NCBI GenBank assembly: GCA_023853785.1
Contig: JAJIRX010000311.1
Coordinates: forward strand, 1-64,000
Direction of reading: 5' to 3'
DNA from: Psilocybe azurescens
Taxonomy: Eukaryota; Basidiomycota; Agaricomycetes; Agaricales; Agrocybaceae
Length of the DNA stretch: 64,000 bases
Part shown: piece after piece, positions 10,571-21,100 of the stretch
How positions within the stretch are numbered: position 1 is the stretch's first letter
Layout: each line of letters begins with the position of its first letter
Notes under the pieces: model-generated
Seen by the model: the letters and a program-made list of their open reading frames with translations, nothing else
Told to the model about the DNA's origin: nothing
Database searches by the model: none
Made by a program: the position numbers and the translations under genes

Positions 10571-10930
10571 TTTTTTTTTTTTTTTTTTTTAAATCATCAA
10601 TTTGTATACCGGTGCACGAAAGCAGTCCAGTCGCTAAGTACAAATGCCCAATCAGGTAACTACTAGGAGACTGTTCGCCCGAAACTACTAAGAGTCCGTT
10701 GGAAACACTGAAGCCTACGATAAATGACCGTGCTGAACACATAACGGGGTAACTACTGTGGGAATATAATGCCAACCTCGATGCAGAGCAGGAGACCAAT
10801 GCAGAGCCTATCTACAACAAAAACCTTGCGGGATACAGACTAGGAGTGACCCTAGCCTTAGGAAGCCTGGGGTGCAGCGCAAGCAGCACCAGCAGGAGAT
10901 AACTAACAAGGGCGGCCGGCGCCCCAAGTC
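10571..10930 (-). mobile_element. LINE 3' end fragment
   Basis: A poly(T) run (10571-10591) followed by the reverse complement of the LINE 3' UTR. It is cut at 10930 by the alpha1 TIR element, and no ORF2 coding sequence remains. The 3' junction falls in LTR1 at the same base as the LINE at 8340. Confidence 0.85.
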
Positions 10931-11330
10931 GTATACTTTACCTCCACCCATATACTCCATGTGGAACATATGCAAGTGTTCAGAAAATTATCTTTGATAG
11001 GTGGAGTTCAGGTGGACTCCAGATGGACTCCAGGTGGACTTCAAGCAATTCCACTTGAATCCAACTGGAGGCCAGATAGAGGCCAGGTGGAGTCCAGGTG
11101 GAGTCCAGGTGGAGTTCAATTAGAATCCACCTGGACTCCATACCTGGGTAACAATATTCCAGCTTAGGCCATCAGAGAGCAGACTTATTGAATTTCACAA
11201 AGTCCAGCTATAGCCAGATTTTAATTGGAATGTATTTTCTTAGAGTAAATTCATGTAAGAATGTATATATAATATATTAAAAACTATATACTACATTATT
11301 ATCTACAATATTATCTACTAGCAAAGTTCA

Positions 11331-12167
11331 TCACCACTGAAACATAAAAAAGAAATATATAAAAATATATAAAACAAAAGAAATAAAAGAAAAACATACA
11401 AAACAGACAAAAAAGGAGGCGAGAGGGTACATAGTTGGTTCAAATAAATATAGAAGCACATGAACATGAAAAAAAAATGAGAAAACGAGATAAAAAAAAG
11501 AAAAAAAGAAGAAAAAAAGGGGGCGAGAGGATGGCCGTGTCGCTCGTAGCCCCGCCGTATGCATTGTTGTCGTTGTGGTGGCCATCGTACACGCTGTGGT
11601 GGCCTTGACACGTTGTGGTGGCCATCGTACACATCCAGCGTGTTTGTACGTTGTGTTGTCATGTCCGCTGCGTCTGTCATACAGCGTTGTCGTCATCGCT
11701 GTGGCTGTCATACACGTCGTCATCGTGGCCGTCGATACGGCGTTGTCGTTGTCATTGTCGTGGCTGTTGTACACGTCATTGTTGTTGTCGTGGCTGTCAT
11801 ACGCGTCGTTGTTGTGGCCGTCGTATGCGTTGTCGTTGTCATTGTCGTGGCTGTCATACACGTCATGGTCGTGGTCGTCGTGCCCATTGTCGTTGTCGCA
11901 GCTGTTGTACACATCATCGTCATGGTCTGCGTACATGTTGGTGTTGTTGTTCGACGCATCCTGCGTGCCGTCGTACCCATCGTTGTACGTACCGTACGTA
12001 CCTGTCGTTGTTGTTGTTGTCGGCCTACAAAAAGAGGGGGCGGCCAATGGCAGCGGCATGCAAAATTCGTGACTTACCTGGGGTCGCTGACCTTGTTCCT
12101 CATTCGCATCGCATCGCCTTGTTCCCCCTCGTTCCACATTCACCTCGCCTTGTTCCTTGTTCTCCAC
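11331..12167 (-). other. Asp/Asn/His/Tyr-rich reading frame with hydrophobic tail (alpha1)
   Basis: This 278-codon open frame is not a recognised family. About residues 65-145 are an imperfect repeat rich in D, N, H and Y (units such as YDSHDNDNDNA). A second section is Thr/Met-rich, and the last 65 residues are very hydrophobic (FFFFSFFYLVFSFFFHVHVL). Splice signals cut through its start: CAG/GTAAGT at 12077 and TTTTTGTAG at about 12025 define a 53-nt intron, also present in the other two alpha copies. It could be a real spliced product or a by-product of a GAC/GTC-rich minisatellite, and I cannot decide from one copy. Confidence 0.35.
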
Positions 12168-12498
12168 CTGCCTTGTTCTGTCTCATTCCGTACTCACCTC
12201 CCTTCGTTCAGCGGGTGTCCGTTTGTTCTTCATCAGTCTCGGTTCATTGCGATGCGATGCGTGTCGGCTCGGGTTGGCATGGGCCTGGCTCCGACCGACG
12301 ACGGCGAGGGTGGGGGGCACACACAATGGCGGCAGCGGGGGGGTGGTGGTCGGAGGAAGAGGTGGGGTGATGGAAATAATAAACGGACCAATGTGGCATC
12401 AATAAGTCACATATGTGACGTTATTTGTCACTTGCCGAGAAATGCCGAGTAAATAGCCGTATTGGTATGTAGGCCATCAAAATTTGATAAATTACAAA

Positions 12499-12572
12499 GG
12501 CACTATAGCTTAGTTGGTTTAACGTCAGTGTGCGGTCTTCTTGGATGCCCGAGTTCAATTCCTGTTGGTGCT
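12499..12572 (+). promoter_or_regulatory. tRNA-like Pol III module in alpha1
   Basis: A 74-nt tRNA-shaped unit. The A box is TAGCTTAGTTGG (12506-12517), the B box AGTTCAATTCC (12552-12562), and a run of T follows the 3' end at 12572. A 7-bp acceptor stem can be formed between 12499-12505 and 12566-12572 (two wobbles), but D, anticodon and T stems are poor. That favours a retained internal Pol III promoter over a working tRNA gene. It reads toward the GGTCTTTAC end, 316 bp away. Confidence 0.6.
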
Positions 12573-12888
12573 TTTTTTTTTAACATTATAATAAAATATA
12601 AATAAAATATAAATAAAATCTGGGGATCATCCTCCACCTGGAGTCCATTAGAAATTGACCCTGAAATAGTGTATTAATGCTGATATACATCCTTCATGAG
12701 TCAAATCCATATGGAATCCATATAGAGATGTGAGACTCCAGATGAAGTTCCACATGGAGTCCACATGGAGGATGAGTCAATTCCAGCTGGACTCCATGTG
12801 GAGTCTCCACCTCTAAATGGCTGGTACACCTGCAAAAAAAAGAGTCACCAAACTCCACCCGGAATATATGGGTGAGGGTAAAGACCTC

Positions 12889-13083
12889 ATGCAGCAACAG
12901 TGACCCCAAAACCAAGCTGGTAAACGTGATTCATTCATCATGGATGTGATATGTTCAGCCATGGTGCAATTTGCATGTTCAGCAACTCCATTCTGTTATG
13001 GGCGATTGCGTGCAGTATGACAACGCTCAATGCCACACAGGTCTGTGTATCTAATAAATGCATTTGACATGTATTCTCCAGCT
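12889..13083 (-). pseudogene. Copia-2 integrase fragment
   Basis: Minus-strand remnant of the integrase core containing the QNGVAEHAN block with the third catalytic acid. It corresponds to 57040-57215 in the plus-strand Copia-2 copy. It is separated from the rest of integrase by the solo LTR at 13089-13558, and its downstream continuation (linker, about 700 bp) is missing because alpha1 and LINE DNA lie next to it. Confidence 0.85.
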
Positions 13084-13088
13084 TTATC

Positions 13089-13558
13089 TGTTAGTTTTTG
13101 TGATTAAACACTTTGTTTCTAATGTTCTACACTTGATATTTGGACTTGTACAAATGGACACTTAGTTAGAATTCGCTCTTTTCGGTGTTTTTGCACACTG
13201 TTCTGTTAATAACTTTTTGTAGAGTAAAGTTATTCAAATTCTGATCACTGATCCGGAATCCCTCGTTGAGACGGTTCCGGTGATGTATAATTTGTCACGT
13301 AATTATAGGTTTGGTGTTTTGACGCCAATATTGTGGACACCTATAGTCACGCCCTCGCCATTTTTAGACACTTAGCCATGTAAAGACCAGTATTCCTACT
13401 AAGTCTGAGGAAACAAAGACACTAGAACAAGATTTGGAGTCTACAGAAGCAATTTACTATTTTCACTCATACTTGTCATTGTTGCGCATTTGAGATTTGA
13501 CTCTATTGTTACTCATCAGTATAGCTACTGATTTGTGCATTATTGTCTATTTCTAACA
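13089..13558. repeat. Solo LTR of a third LTR-element family
   Basis: A 470-bp unit beginning TGTTAG and ending CTAACA (6-bp inverted ends), flanked by a perfect 5-bp target duplication TTATC at 13084-13088 and 13559-13563. Removing it restores the Copia-2 integrase reading around ATCATCCTGTAGAGC. No related LTR or internal region is elsewhere in the window. A 5-bp duplication fits a Copia- or Gypsy-type integrase; recombination between two LTRs would have removed the body (family knowledge). Confidence 0.88.
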
Positions 13559-13563
13559 TTATC

Positions 13564-15280
13564 ATCCTGTAGAGCTTTCAGTTTAAAGCCTGTAATATTT
13601 TCAGCCCAAGCTTTGTATGTCTGGAATGCTTCCAAAGCTTCGCTTTTCCGCTTGAGCAGAACAGCAGCTCTATCCTTTGTGCAATCAGTTATGAATGTAA
13701 TCCAATAGCGATAGCCTTCAGGAGTAGGGGGTGAGATAGGGCCTTTGAGATCTGAGAATACAAGCTCTAAGGGATACTTGGATGTGCTGGGAGATGTGGG
13801 AAATGGATTGGAATGCATCTTGCCTGCTAAGCAAGATTCGCATATGGGATCTGGCTGTTGCTTTGAATTAAGCTTAAGTCCAGTGACCATGTTCTCTTTT
13901 ATCATCTTGTGGACATCTGTGTAGCTATGATGTGCAAAACGGCGATGCCACAGAGTGATATCAAGAGGTAGAGTGGAATTGGCTGAAACACATGCAGACT
14001 CCGAAATTGGAACTGTAGCACCGTTCAACAATGCACAGATAGATGTTTTAATATCAGCAGAGAACAGATGTGCTGTCTTGTGATAGAAATTCATATGTTT
14101 GGCATCAATAGTAATGTTGAAGCCTTTGTGCTTTGTTAAATACAAAACGGACAACAGATTGTTACGGAGATCTGGTACATGTAATACTCTTGTTAACTCA
14201 ACGCTTTGAACTTTCTTTCCATTTACAACTGGTTCAAAGAACACAGTGCCCACTCCAGCAGAATAAATAACTCTTTCATCTGCTAACTTGATTGGTATGC
14301 GTGAGAGGGGCATAATTTTGAACCCAATTGCGATGAGAGGTCATATGAGAAGTTGCCCCTGTGTCTGCAATCCAATCATAGTCAGTGGAGTGTGTGGAAA
14401 AAGAAGGAACATCGGTATTAAGAGCACTTGCATTTCCAGCAAATTTCATGTCTTTGGACTCTTTATCCTCACTGGTAGCCTCTTGAGCCTTATTTGCCCT
14501 GTTGCCTTTGCATGCATTCTTAACACGCTCCTTAGCCTCCTTCTGCACATTTATGAACTTGTGGCAATGTTCCATGACATGGTTAGTCATATTGCAAAAT
14601 GCACACTTTGGCTTGGAGGCAGACGGTGCAGGAGTGGTTTGAAATGCAGTAGCAACTGCAGGCATATCAGAAGCGCAATGACGACATTGTATGTCCTCAG
14701 TGACAAAGGCCTGATGAATAGTAGCTTTATCCAACTTGTCCAAAAGGAGTAGAGACAATGCAAATGCATTGTACTCATTAGGAAGAGCCCTAATCAATGT
14801 GAGAGATACAAGCTCTTCATCCAACTTGGCCAAGTCAAAGTCTTTTGGCCTAAGTTGCTGAATGAGCAAAACAGCTTGTTCTACTCTATTGATCAGGGTT
14901 TGTAGGTTTTCACCTTCCTCCTTTTGGATAGAGAACAGATCATCATATGCATTGAATCTGTTGCCTGGCCGCTTTGCTGATGAACAGCTTTGAGGGCATC
15001 CCACATTTGAATGGGGTCATCCTTGACAGCCTCCACATGGATCTTCTGATCATTGTCCAAATGCAAGTAGATCATCCCACAAGCTTTATCACAGTTCTCA
15101 TGGTACAATTTGAGCACAGCCTGCTCCCCCGGCAGTCGGGATGTTAGAGAGCACAGGCTGTGTCTTAGCACTGCTGAATATGCGCCATATCCCTTTAGAT
15201 TGGAGATAAGCAGTCATGAGACCAGACCAAGTGTTATAGTTGGTAGCATTCAAGAGTGGGATTTGGTGATCATTTGCCAT
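13564..15280 (-). pseudogene. Copia-2 gag, protease and integrase N-terminal half
   Basis: Reading from 15280 leftward: gag begins MANDHQIPLLNATNYNTWSG (a typical Copia gag start), then a helical gag core, the CCHC knuckle CAFCNMTNHVMEHC (about 14610-14570), protease DYDWIADTGATSH (about 14380), and the pre-integrase domain with LWHRRFAHHS and CESCLAGK zinc ligands. The integrase core follows with its first Asp (FSDLKGPI). Frameshifts are at about 15110, 15000 and 14300. The frame ends at 13540-13560 where the solo LTR is inserted. Same family as 54219-58559. Confidence 0.88.
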
Positions 15281-15659
15281 GGTGTGAAGTACAGAGTGCG
15301 GTGATGTTGGATGAAGTTGTAGGTGAGGTGGGATGTGTATAGAGGTGCAAGAATATATGTGACTGAGTTAGACAATGTCCAGAGCTCGGAGTGCGATGCG
15401 ATCGCAAGTTTGAGTGTGAAGTGTTAACTAGCCTAGTTTAAAAATTTTAATGAAAATGTATATAACTTGGGAACTGTCCATGTTCGTACGGTTAAACCGA
15501 GTTGGCAAGTCACGTAATGTGTACTTGTCCTTCTCTACTAGCAGCAGCAATGTATGGCTGGGCCTGGCAGAGGTATAAAAGAAAAAAAGACCTATAGTGA
15601 CCGTTTTGTGAAACTAAGCAAAAAGGAACTTGGCTCGCAAAACACTGAATTGGAGTGCT
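15281..15659 (-). other. Copia-2 untranslated leader
   Basis: The stretch between the primer-binding site and the gag start codon of the minus-strand Copia-2. It has no convincing coding frame: the short plus-strand frame at 15554-15781 crosses the LTR boundary and is not credible. It would hold RNA packaging signals by analogy with other Copia elements, but no specific motif was recognised. Confidence 0.6.
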
Positions 15660-15680
15660 TAGAGCGCGGGGCCCATAACC
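15660..15680 (-). promoter_or_regulatory. Copia-2 primer-binding site (initiator tRNA-Met anticodon arm)
   Basis: In element sense the LTR ends TTTAACA, then GG, then TTATGGGCCCCGCGCT. Its complement, GCGGGGCCCATAA, looks like the 5' side of the anticodon arm of eukaryotic initiator tRNA-Met, ending in the anticodon loop. Drosophila copia and yeast Ty5 prime from exactly this internal part using a tRNA half-molecule (established for those elements). Inferred here from the match and position. Confidence 0.7.
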
Positions 15681-16054
15681 TGTTAAAGCAGGCTAGCTTG
15701 GGAATACGTGAGACACTTGGCTACCAAGTTATAGAACTATGGGAGCAGGGACAAGCGAGCTATAAGCGTCTGAAGTCCTAAGTGAGTAACTGGATATATT
15801 AGACATAAGACCTAACTACTTGCCTGAAGTCCTAAGTGAGTAACTGGGGACTTCTGGCACTGAACTACAAGTCTTTATATACTATGTGGTACAGATCTAA
15901 ACCTAAAAGGAAGTTGATAGATATCATATAGATGATAAGAATCAAGATAAAGATCTGGAGCATCAAATAGATAAAGATCAACAATGCTGATGTAGTCATG
16001 ATAAAGATCAGATCACGTGATCTATAGATAGAAGTATGAAATGCAGTTTTAACA
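15681..16054 (-). repeat. Copia-2 5' LTR (LTR2), complete
   Basis: A 374-bp LTR with ends TGTTAAAA and TTTAACA. In element sense it has a strong TATA box (TATATAAAG at 15882-15874) and, downstream, two copies of a GTTACTCACTTAGGACTTCAG motif also duplicated in LTR1. The terminus at 16054 abuts LINE ORF2 DNA, so the element inserted into a LINE; the matching duplication on the other side is lost. It fixes the 5' end of the Copia-2 copy whose body lies at 12889-15680 and 8513-10438. Confidence 0.88.
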
Positions 16055-17490
16055 AAGACATGGGTGGGCCCACGCATCAACATCTTGAGATGAGACCACT
16101 TGACATGGTCCAGCCCTGGGGCCAACACGTTGGAGCAAGAGGCCAAAGCCTCCCGCGTCTCAAGTGCAGAGAGGGGGACCCATCCCCTGACTGGCATGTC
16201 GGGGATGGAGTCGAGTATGTCAATGTCGAACACGCAGTCCGACGCCAATTTATAGGTGTTGTGGAGTGCATCCCACAACTGACAAAGGGTGGCAAGGCTG
16301 CCTCTGAAATTGAATAGCCTCACATGGTGGTAGCTTGCGCTGTTGGACCCATGACATGAGGTCCCAAGTGCACTTGTTGGTGATGGATATCTCTGTGATC
16401 CTAGAATTAAAGAAGACCCTGTTTGGCGTTTTTGAATGCCTTTCGATAAAGCTTCCAGTCTTCCGTGAGACCATGTTCCCGGTAAGCCTGAAGCGCGACT
16501 GAGCACTCATCTGTCCACCATGGTTTTGAGCGCCTCGTAATAGTGACTTCTCTGGAGCAATTTTCCCAAGCTGCAGAGAACGAATCAGCTATGGCTAGCA
16601 CCACCGCGTCAATCTGGTCGGGTGTGTCAAGAGGGGCGTGTTTGTCCACTTTTATGGCAAACTCTCCTCAATGACTCTGACAAAGCGGATTTGCTCCTCT
16701 CTGTCAGCTTTGAGAGCTCTGTGGGGCGTGGCCCCAGAATCAGCAGAGATCGATAAAGTTGTAGCGAGCAGGATATTATCTGACTCACCCATGGCGTTGT
16801 GCACCCGGGTGACCTGCACCGTCAGGGTCTGGTCTGGTTGTACGAATACCAAGTCAATCACTATTGAGCGAAAGCCTTGGATGCCAGGGTAGAAGGTTGG
16901 CCCCGGTTTCACAAACAGAGCCCGTTGCAAGCCTAATTCCGCTGCAGTGTTGTGGAGTTGAGTGGCAACTCCTGGATGGCCACGATGGCCTCCATCCCAT
17001 TCCTGGGAGTGGATGTTGAAATCACCTCCCATATAGATGAAAGGTGGAAGGGAGACCACCTCCTCCGCAAGGAGGAGGGCGGCCGTGTGGGTCTCGTCCT
17101 GAATAGACATTCATCAAATTATAGCTCTGTCTGTTTGCAAACAGGCTGAGTATTAACATGTCGCAATGATCAATAAGATCGCTGGCGCATTGAGGGATGA
17201 AACTCTTTCAAGCGGTTTGACACATAGGCCATAACCCTTGGACGAGTATCGGGTTCAGGATTACGCACCATAGGCAACCAGGATGGGTGCAATGGGGCGC
17301 CGATAACATCATCACCAGACTTACAAGAAGTGGACAGTGCGGTACGTATAAACCTCCAAGGAGGTTCTTGGATAAAAACAATATCGTATGCTAATACAAA
17401 ATGTTCGAGTATAGTTTCTACGCTTAGGCTGGACTTTGCGCAGTTGAAACTCAAAATTCTAACTGGAAGGTCCTGGATGGTTTGACTCAT
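16055..17490 (-). pseudogene. LINE ORF2 N-terminus: APE endonuclease and RT start
   Basis: Begins MSQTIQDLPVRILSFNCAKS at 17490. The endonuclease that nicks the target DNA shows FIQEPPW (metal-binding Glu), IYMGGDFNIHSQEWD, and near its end ESDNILLATT where SDHIPL is expected; the catalytic His has become Asn. It is followed by the RREVTITRRSKPWWTDE region and the pre-RT segment up to 16055. Frame breaks fall near 17120, 16650 and 16400. The intact SDHIPL is seen in the copy at about 44850. Confidence 0.85.
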
Positions 17491-17505
17491 CCTAATGACT
17501 GCTGG

Positions 17506-19437
17506 TTAGGGATTGACGGTGCGTGAATGAATTTGCTCGTACCTGACAATATTTCTCGACATGCCAAAGCTGATTGAACCTGTGACTCCAGAACACGCAA
17601 GCACACTCATGGGCACCATGATTCTTTCCGCAATTTGGGCAGCGAGGGGTGTGAGGGCAGGGCTCCCCACCAGGTGTTGGTGCCTGTGGGGGTCTGCCTT
17701 TGGATTGCCTTTGCAGCAGCCTGCAACGGCGCAATGCTCCTCCAGCTTATGAGGACCAGAGCATCGTGGACATTTGGCGGCGACTGCATGGCAGCGGCCG
17801 ACGGGATGGCCCCACTTCCAACACTGAGTGCAGAGGGGGACGCTGGAGCTCTTCAAACTAGAACATATCCAGAGGGGGTGACCCCTGAACATGAGCTGTT
17901 TATCGACGGGCTGACGAGCACGGGCACCGGAGGCGGTGTCCCAGATGTCAAAGAAAAGCAGTAGCGGTGGTGCTTGCCTTGGAGGTGCGAACTATGCGGG
18001 CGTCCCTGCATAGAATGTGCGATGAAGTCCAAATGGGAGAGGCTTTGAGTGCCGAAGCAACCTCTTCCCGTTCAGTGAGATGATCCAGGTCATAATGACT
18101 ACCTTGGAACTGAGGAACATCAACAATTCGTAAGAACGACTTGGACGTGGGCATGCTGACCCACGGGCGTGAACTTATAGTGGGCCTTGAAATGAGCAGT
18201 GACCATGCCACGGAGAATATCCATGTCACACTCGCTGGGGACTTTGTCGGTGGGTACAGAGTACCCATTGTACGCGATTTTGACACCAAGGACCTTAACA
18301 CAAAGGCCCTGGCGGGAGAGGACATCCGAAGACAAGTCCTTGAACAGAGTGGTGAGATTAGCATCTTTCGCATGATCTCCCATGTCGATAAGCAACTGGT
18401 GCCTTGATGGGTCATGTGAGGTATAGTCTGGGATCCTCCTACCCTTGCGGGAGGGGGGTCAGGACGGAGGGCAGCCGGCAAAGCTGGCTGCTGGATTTGC
18501 ACCTTTTGCAGGCAGCCTCAGCATAGAACGCGGGGCAGGATGCACAGGGTGGGTGGAGGAGGGAGGCACTGGAGGGGGCCTCTGATTAGGAACCACCGGT
18601 TTCTTGGCTGGGGGGGCGGGGTTGGGGAGGAGCAGGGGGGGAGGGTTAGGCTTGTCCGCCCTCCCTTTCCCTTTATCCTGCTGTGCTCGAACAGGAGGCC
18701 TGGCCTGCGTGCTCCTGCAAGAGGAGTGAACAGGTTCTGCTGGGGTCATAACGACGTCGTCATCCCCAGCCCCACCATGGTCAGACCAAGCGGGGGGGAG
18801 GAGATGCAGAGAGGGTCTGGAGAAGTGCGACCAAGGGCCAAAGGCCGTCGGATGGTGTCGTCTTCTGCAGCAAAAACTCCACAACCGCACGGATTGGGAG
18901 GATATTATTGGGAGTGGGTGTAGTGCCCAGGTCCCCATTAAAGGCATCACGGGTGAAGTCAACCACCGCTTGAGCCAGGGATGCCCCCATGGGGGGACGA
19001 GTAAAGGTCGATGTGGGTAGAGTTGACATACCCGACGATCGTCCTGAGTGCTCCCATAATTCTTTGACTATCTTCTACCACATTGGAATCTCTGTAACTG
19101 AGTGATAGGTATGAGGGGAGTCCTCCATATCTTTGTCCTCAGACCTTGCCGGCGAAGGAGCGTCAGAGGGCTGGGCGGTGTTGTCCCTGGCAGTAACTGT
19201 GGGAGTGCGATAATGAGACAACTGCCTCGACGACGCGGCAGAGCAACTGGATTGGGCAGTGCGTGCCCCACATGAAGCGGAGACTGGGCCTTGACTATAC
19301 ATATCTCAAACAGCAGGAGCACCCGCTGTAGGGACTGGGGATGCAGTTGACGAAGGTTGAGCTGCGGAGGATCTGGCTGATGCGGTCACCGACCGAAAGG
19401 GGGATGGTGGCCGTGTGGGTTGCTGTTTAGGCGGCAT
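17506..19437 (-). pseudogene. LINE ORF1 with CCHC zinc knuckles
   Basis: ORF1 is the RNA-binding, gag-like protein of the LINE. The start chosen, ATG at 19437 (MPPKQQPTRPPSPF), opens one long frame shared with the copy at 30260. The N-terminal 200 residues are Ser/Pro/Ala-rich, then comes a conserved segment (AQAVVDFTRDAFNGDLGT), a Pro-rich stretch, a central domain (KDANLTTLFKDLSSD) and a C-terminal Cys/His cluster (LCTQCWKWGHPVGRCH, then CPRCSGPHKLEEHC). In-frame stops occur at about 19300 (CGA to TGA) and 19083 (TAG), with a C-run frameshift at about 18785. Both stops are shared with the copy at 21893. Confidence 0.82.
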
Positions 19438-19870
19438 AGCTATGGAGACCCAATGCTATAGATGCCAATGGTGGTCTGCTGGGGATGGTTACCCAAGTAA
19501 AGCTTTGTGTAGAACGTTTGCGACAATTAGCAGAAATTTCTCACAGTTGATACATGGCAGTACCGGAACAAGAAAGGATGTTTGTGAAATGAACCCAAGA
19601 GTTGTCTTTGCCTCCAGGCTGAGCAACCGCCCATCAACAGTCTTGAGGTGGAGGAAGTTCTGGCCTCGATATTTGGGGTCCTGGAACAAAATGTTCCAGG
19701 AAGCGCCCACAAGAGAGGGCAGCTTGCATGCACAGACTGTCAAATGATGTAGCTGGGGGGGGGCCCAGTGCGACTTTGAGTTCGGTTGCATACTTATGTG
19801 CTTTGTAATGCAGGTCCCCGAGTGCGACCAGTCAAAGTGGAATACTTCAGACTTGTCATGCTCCAGAGTG

Positions 19871-21100
19871 CAATACTTTACAGTTTTCCACAGATACCAG
19901 TTGGAACCGCTTGGACCCAGTTGGAACCGATTGGAACTGGTCAGAATCCGATTGGAATCCACTTGGACCCACTTAGAACTGGTCAGAATCTGATCGGAAT
20001 CCAGTCAGAATTTCTCATAATGTACTTAATCAGTGTATAATACAATGCTTAGTCAACATTATATAATAATGGCTTACATAAGATTATAAATAATGTATTC
20101 AAATCACATGATATTGTATGCTTAGTCCGTATTACATAATATTTCTTACATAACCTCTTATGTAATCCATTCAGGTCACATGATATTTGTAATAAATGCG
20201 AAATTATAAAATACACTTAACAGGAATTAAACCAACAGCTTTATATATATTAATTCTATACACACATTACCAACTACACTATTATTGCTTGTGGTATTCT
20301 CAACATTTTATGAATTATATACCATTCTTTACAACACCCAATAATATATTCTGGCACTTCCTCTGAAGCTATACCCACATATTATATATCAAAATGATCA
20401 GAAATTTGAGGGCAATGCACTTGTAATTACATCATCATCTGAATATTATGTCAGCATGTTCAATATACAAAATTCTGTAAATTTGAATATATATAGATAT
20501 TGTAAACTACTTTATGCAACAAAATAGCACTCTGTTAGCTATATATTAATAGTGTTGCAATAATAGAAATTAATGGAATACAAAGATCAATTTTATTCAA
20601 GAAATTTAGATTATATAGGCACAGATTTATATGAAAAATAGGTATTTCTTTACCAGAAATTTTTTAATTTTATATAACTATTACATAAACATATTCTCCT
20701 CAATTTTACAATTCTAACAATACCAAATTTGTCACAAACTGTTGAGATCTATGTATACTTTTTTGTGTTATTACTTGCTGAGCTGTAAATAGTATGCTGA
20801 TATAATATAGTTCCGCTGGTACCACTCGGATTCCACTCAGAATTGGGTCTAATTGGGTTTCAAATTTAATGAATTCCACTTGGATTCCAGTCAGATTCCA
20901 GATGAATTCTGATCAGATTTTGGTCGGACTTGTTAACAGTGGAACCGGTTGGAACTGGTCGTTCCAATCGGAATCTGGTTGGAAAAATTTGGACATTTTC
21001 CTGCTAATTTGGCAGGGACACTGCCAAATAAAATTCTGGTCAGAACTGGTCAGATTCCGACCGGTTCCGATCCGTACCTGTGGGGGAGTGTACAGACCTC
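19871..21100 (-). mobile_element. Gamma1, TIR element with tRNA-like module
   Basis: 1230 bp, from CAATACTTTACAG to CTGTACAGACCTC, inserted in LINE RT. The flanks CCAGAGTG (19863-19870) and CCAGAGCA (21101-21108) form an 8-bp duplication of CCAGAGCG, with the CpG decayed to TG on one side and CA on the other. Subterminal zones are dense in GGAACC/GGTTCC and GGAATCC words. The AT-rich middle has no coding frame. A tRNA-like unit lies at 20213-20288. Related copies: 24536-25764, 36137-37200, 54334-55467. Confidence 0.85.
20213..20288 (-). promoter_or_regulatory. tRNA-like Pol III module in gamma1
   Basis: Minus-strand 76-nt unit with A box TAGTGTAGTTGG (20281-20270) and B box GGTTTAATTCC (20233-20223). 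It starts GCAATAA and ends TAAGTGT. The B box has lost one consensus C compared with gamma2. It reads toward the TACTTTAC end, 342 bp away. Confidence 0.55.

Larger units (their letters stand above)
10931..12888 (+). mobile_element. Alpha1, non-autonomous TIR element with tRNA-like module
   Basis: It runs from GTATACTTTACC to GGTAAAGACCTC, related inverted ends of about 26 bp (CTCCACCCATATACTCC against CTCACCCATATATTCC). The ends are followed by subterminal arrays of GGTGGACTCCAG-type repeats at 11000-11130 and 12690-12810. The middle has an A-rich tract, a long GTCGTTGTCGTGG low-complexity block and a 74-nt tRNA-like sequence at 12499-12572. It is homologous along its length to 41610-43607 and 49964-52002. 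Flanks here are LINE on the left and Copia-2 integrase on the right, so no target duplication can be read. No transposase is encoded; mobilisation in trans is inferred. Confidence 0.8.
16055..19580 (-). mobile_element. LINE copy 5: 5' half with 5' end
   Basis: This minus-strand LINE gives the 5' architecture of the family: a 5' UTR of about 143 bp (19580-19438), ORF1 (19437-17506), a 15-nt gap, then ORF2 starting at 17490 with the AP-type endonuclease and the beginning of RT. The outer 5' boundary is inferred from the second 5' end at 30403, which shares the same AACAAGAAARGATG edge. The rest of ORF2 is cut off by the Copia-2 LTR at 16054. Confidence 0.85.

Noticed and set aside
11559..12452. 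297-codon plus-strand frame rich in Val/Cys/His in alpha1 (and similar frames at 42206-43092)
   Set aside because: It is the antisense of the GTC/GTT low-complexity block; similar length frames exist in all registers there because the repeat lacks stops, and no motif or splice support is seen on this strand.
12499..12572. A genuine host tRNA gene
   Set aside because: D, anticodon and T stems do not pair well and no clear anticodon can be placed; the unit recurs in every TIR copy, so it is an element module and not a tRNA gene.
10931..12888. Alpha elements as SINEs, because of the A/B boxes and T-run
   Set aside because: They have inverted terminal repeats, 8-bp duplications and no A-tail at the element end, and the Pol III module is internal and far from either end.
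15554..15781. 75-codon plus-strand frame (MAGPGRGIKEKKTYSD) as a gene
   Set aside because: It overlaps the Copia-2 leader, primer site and LTR in antisense, and nothing similar is conserved in another copy.
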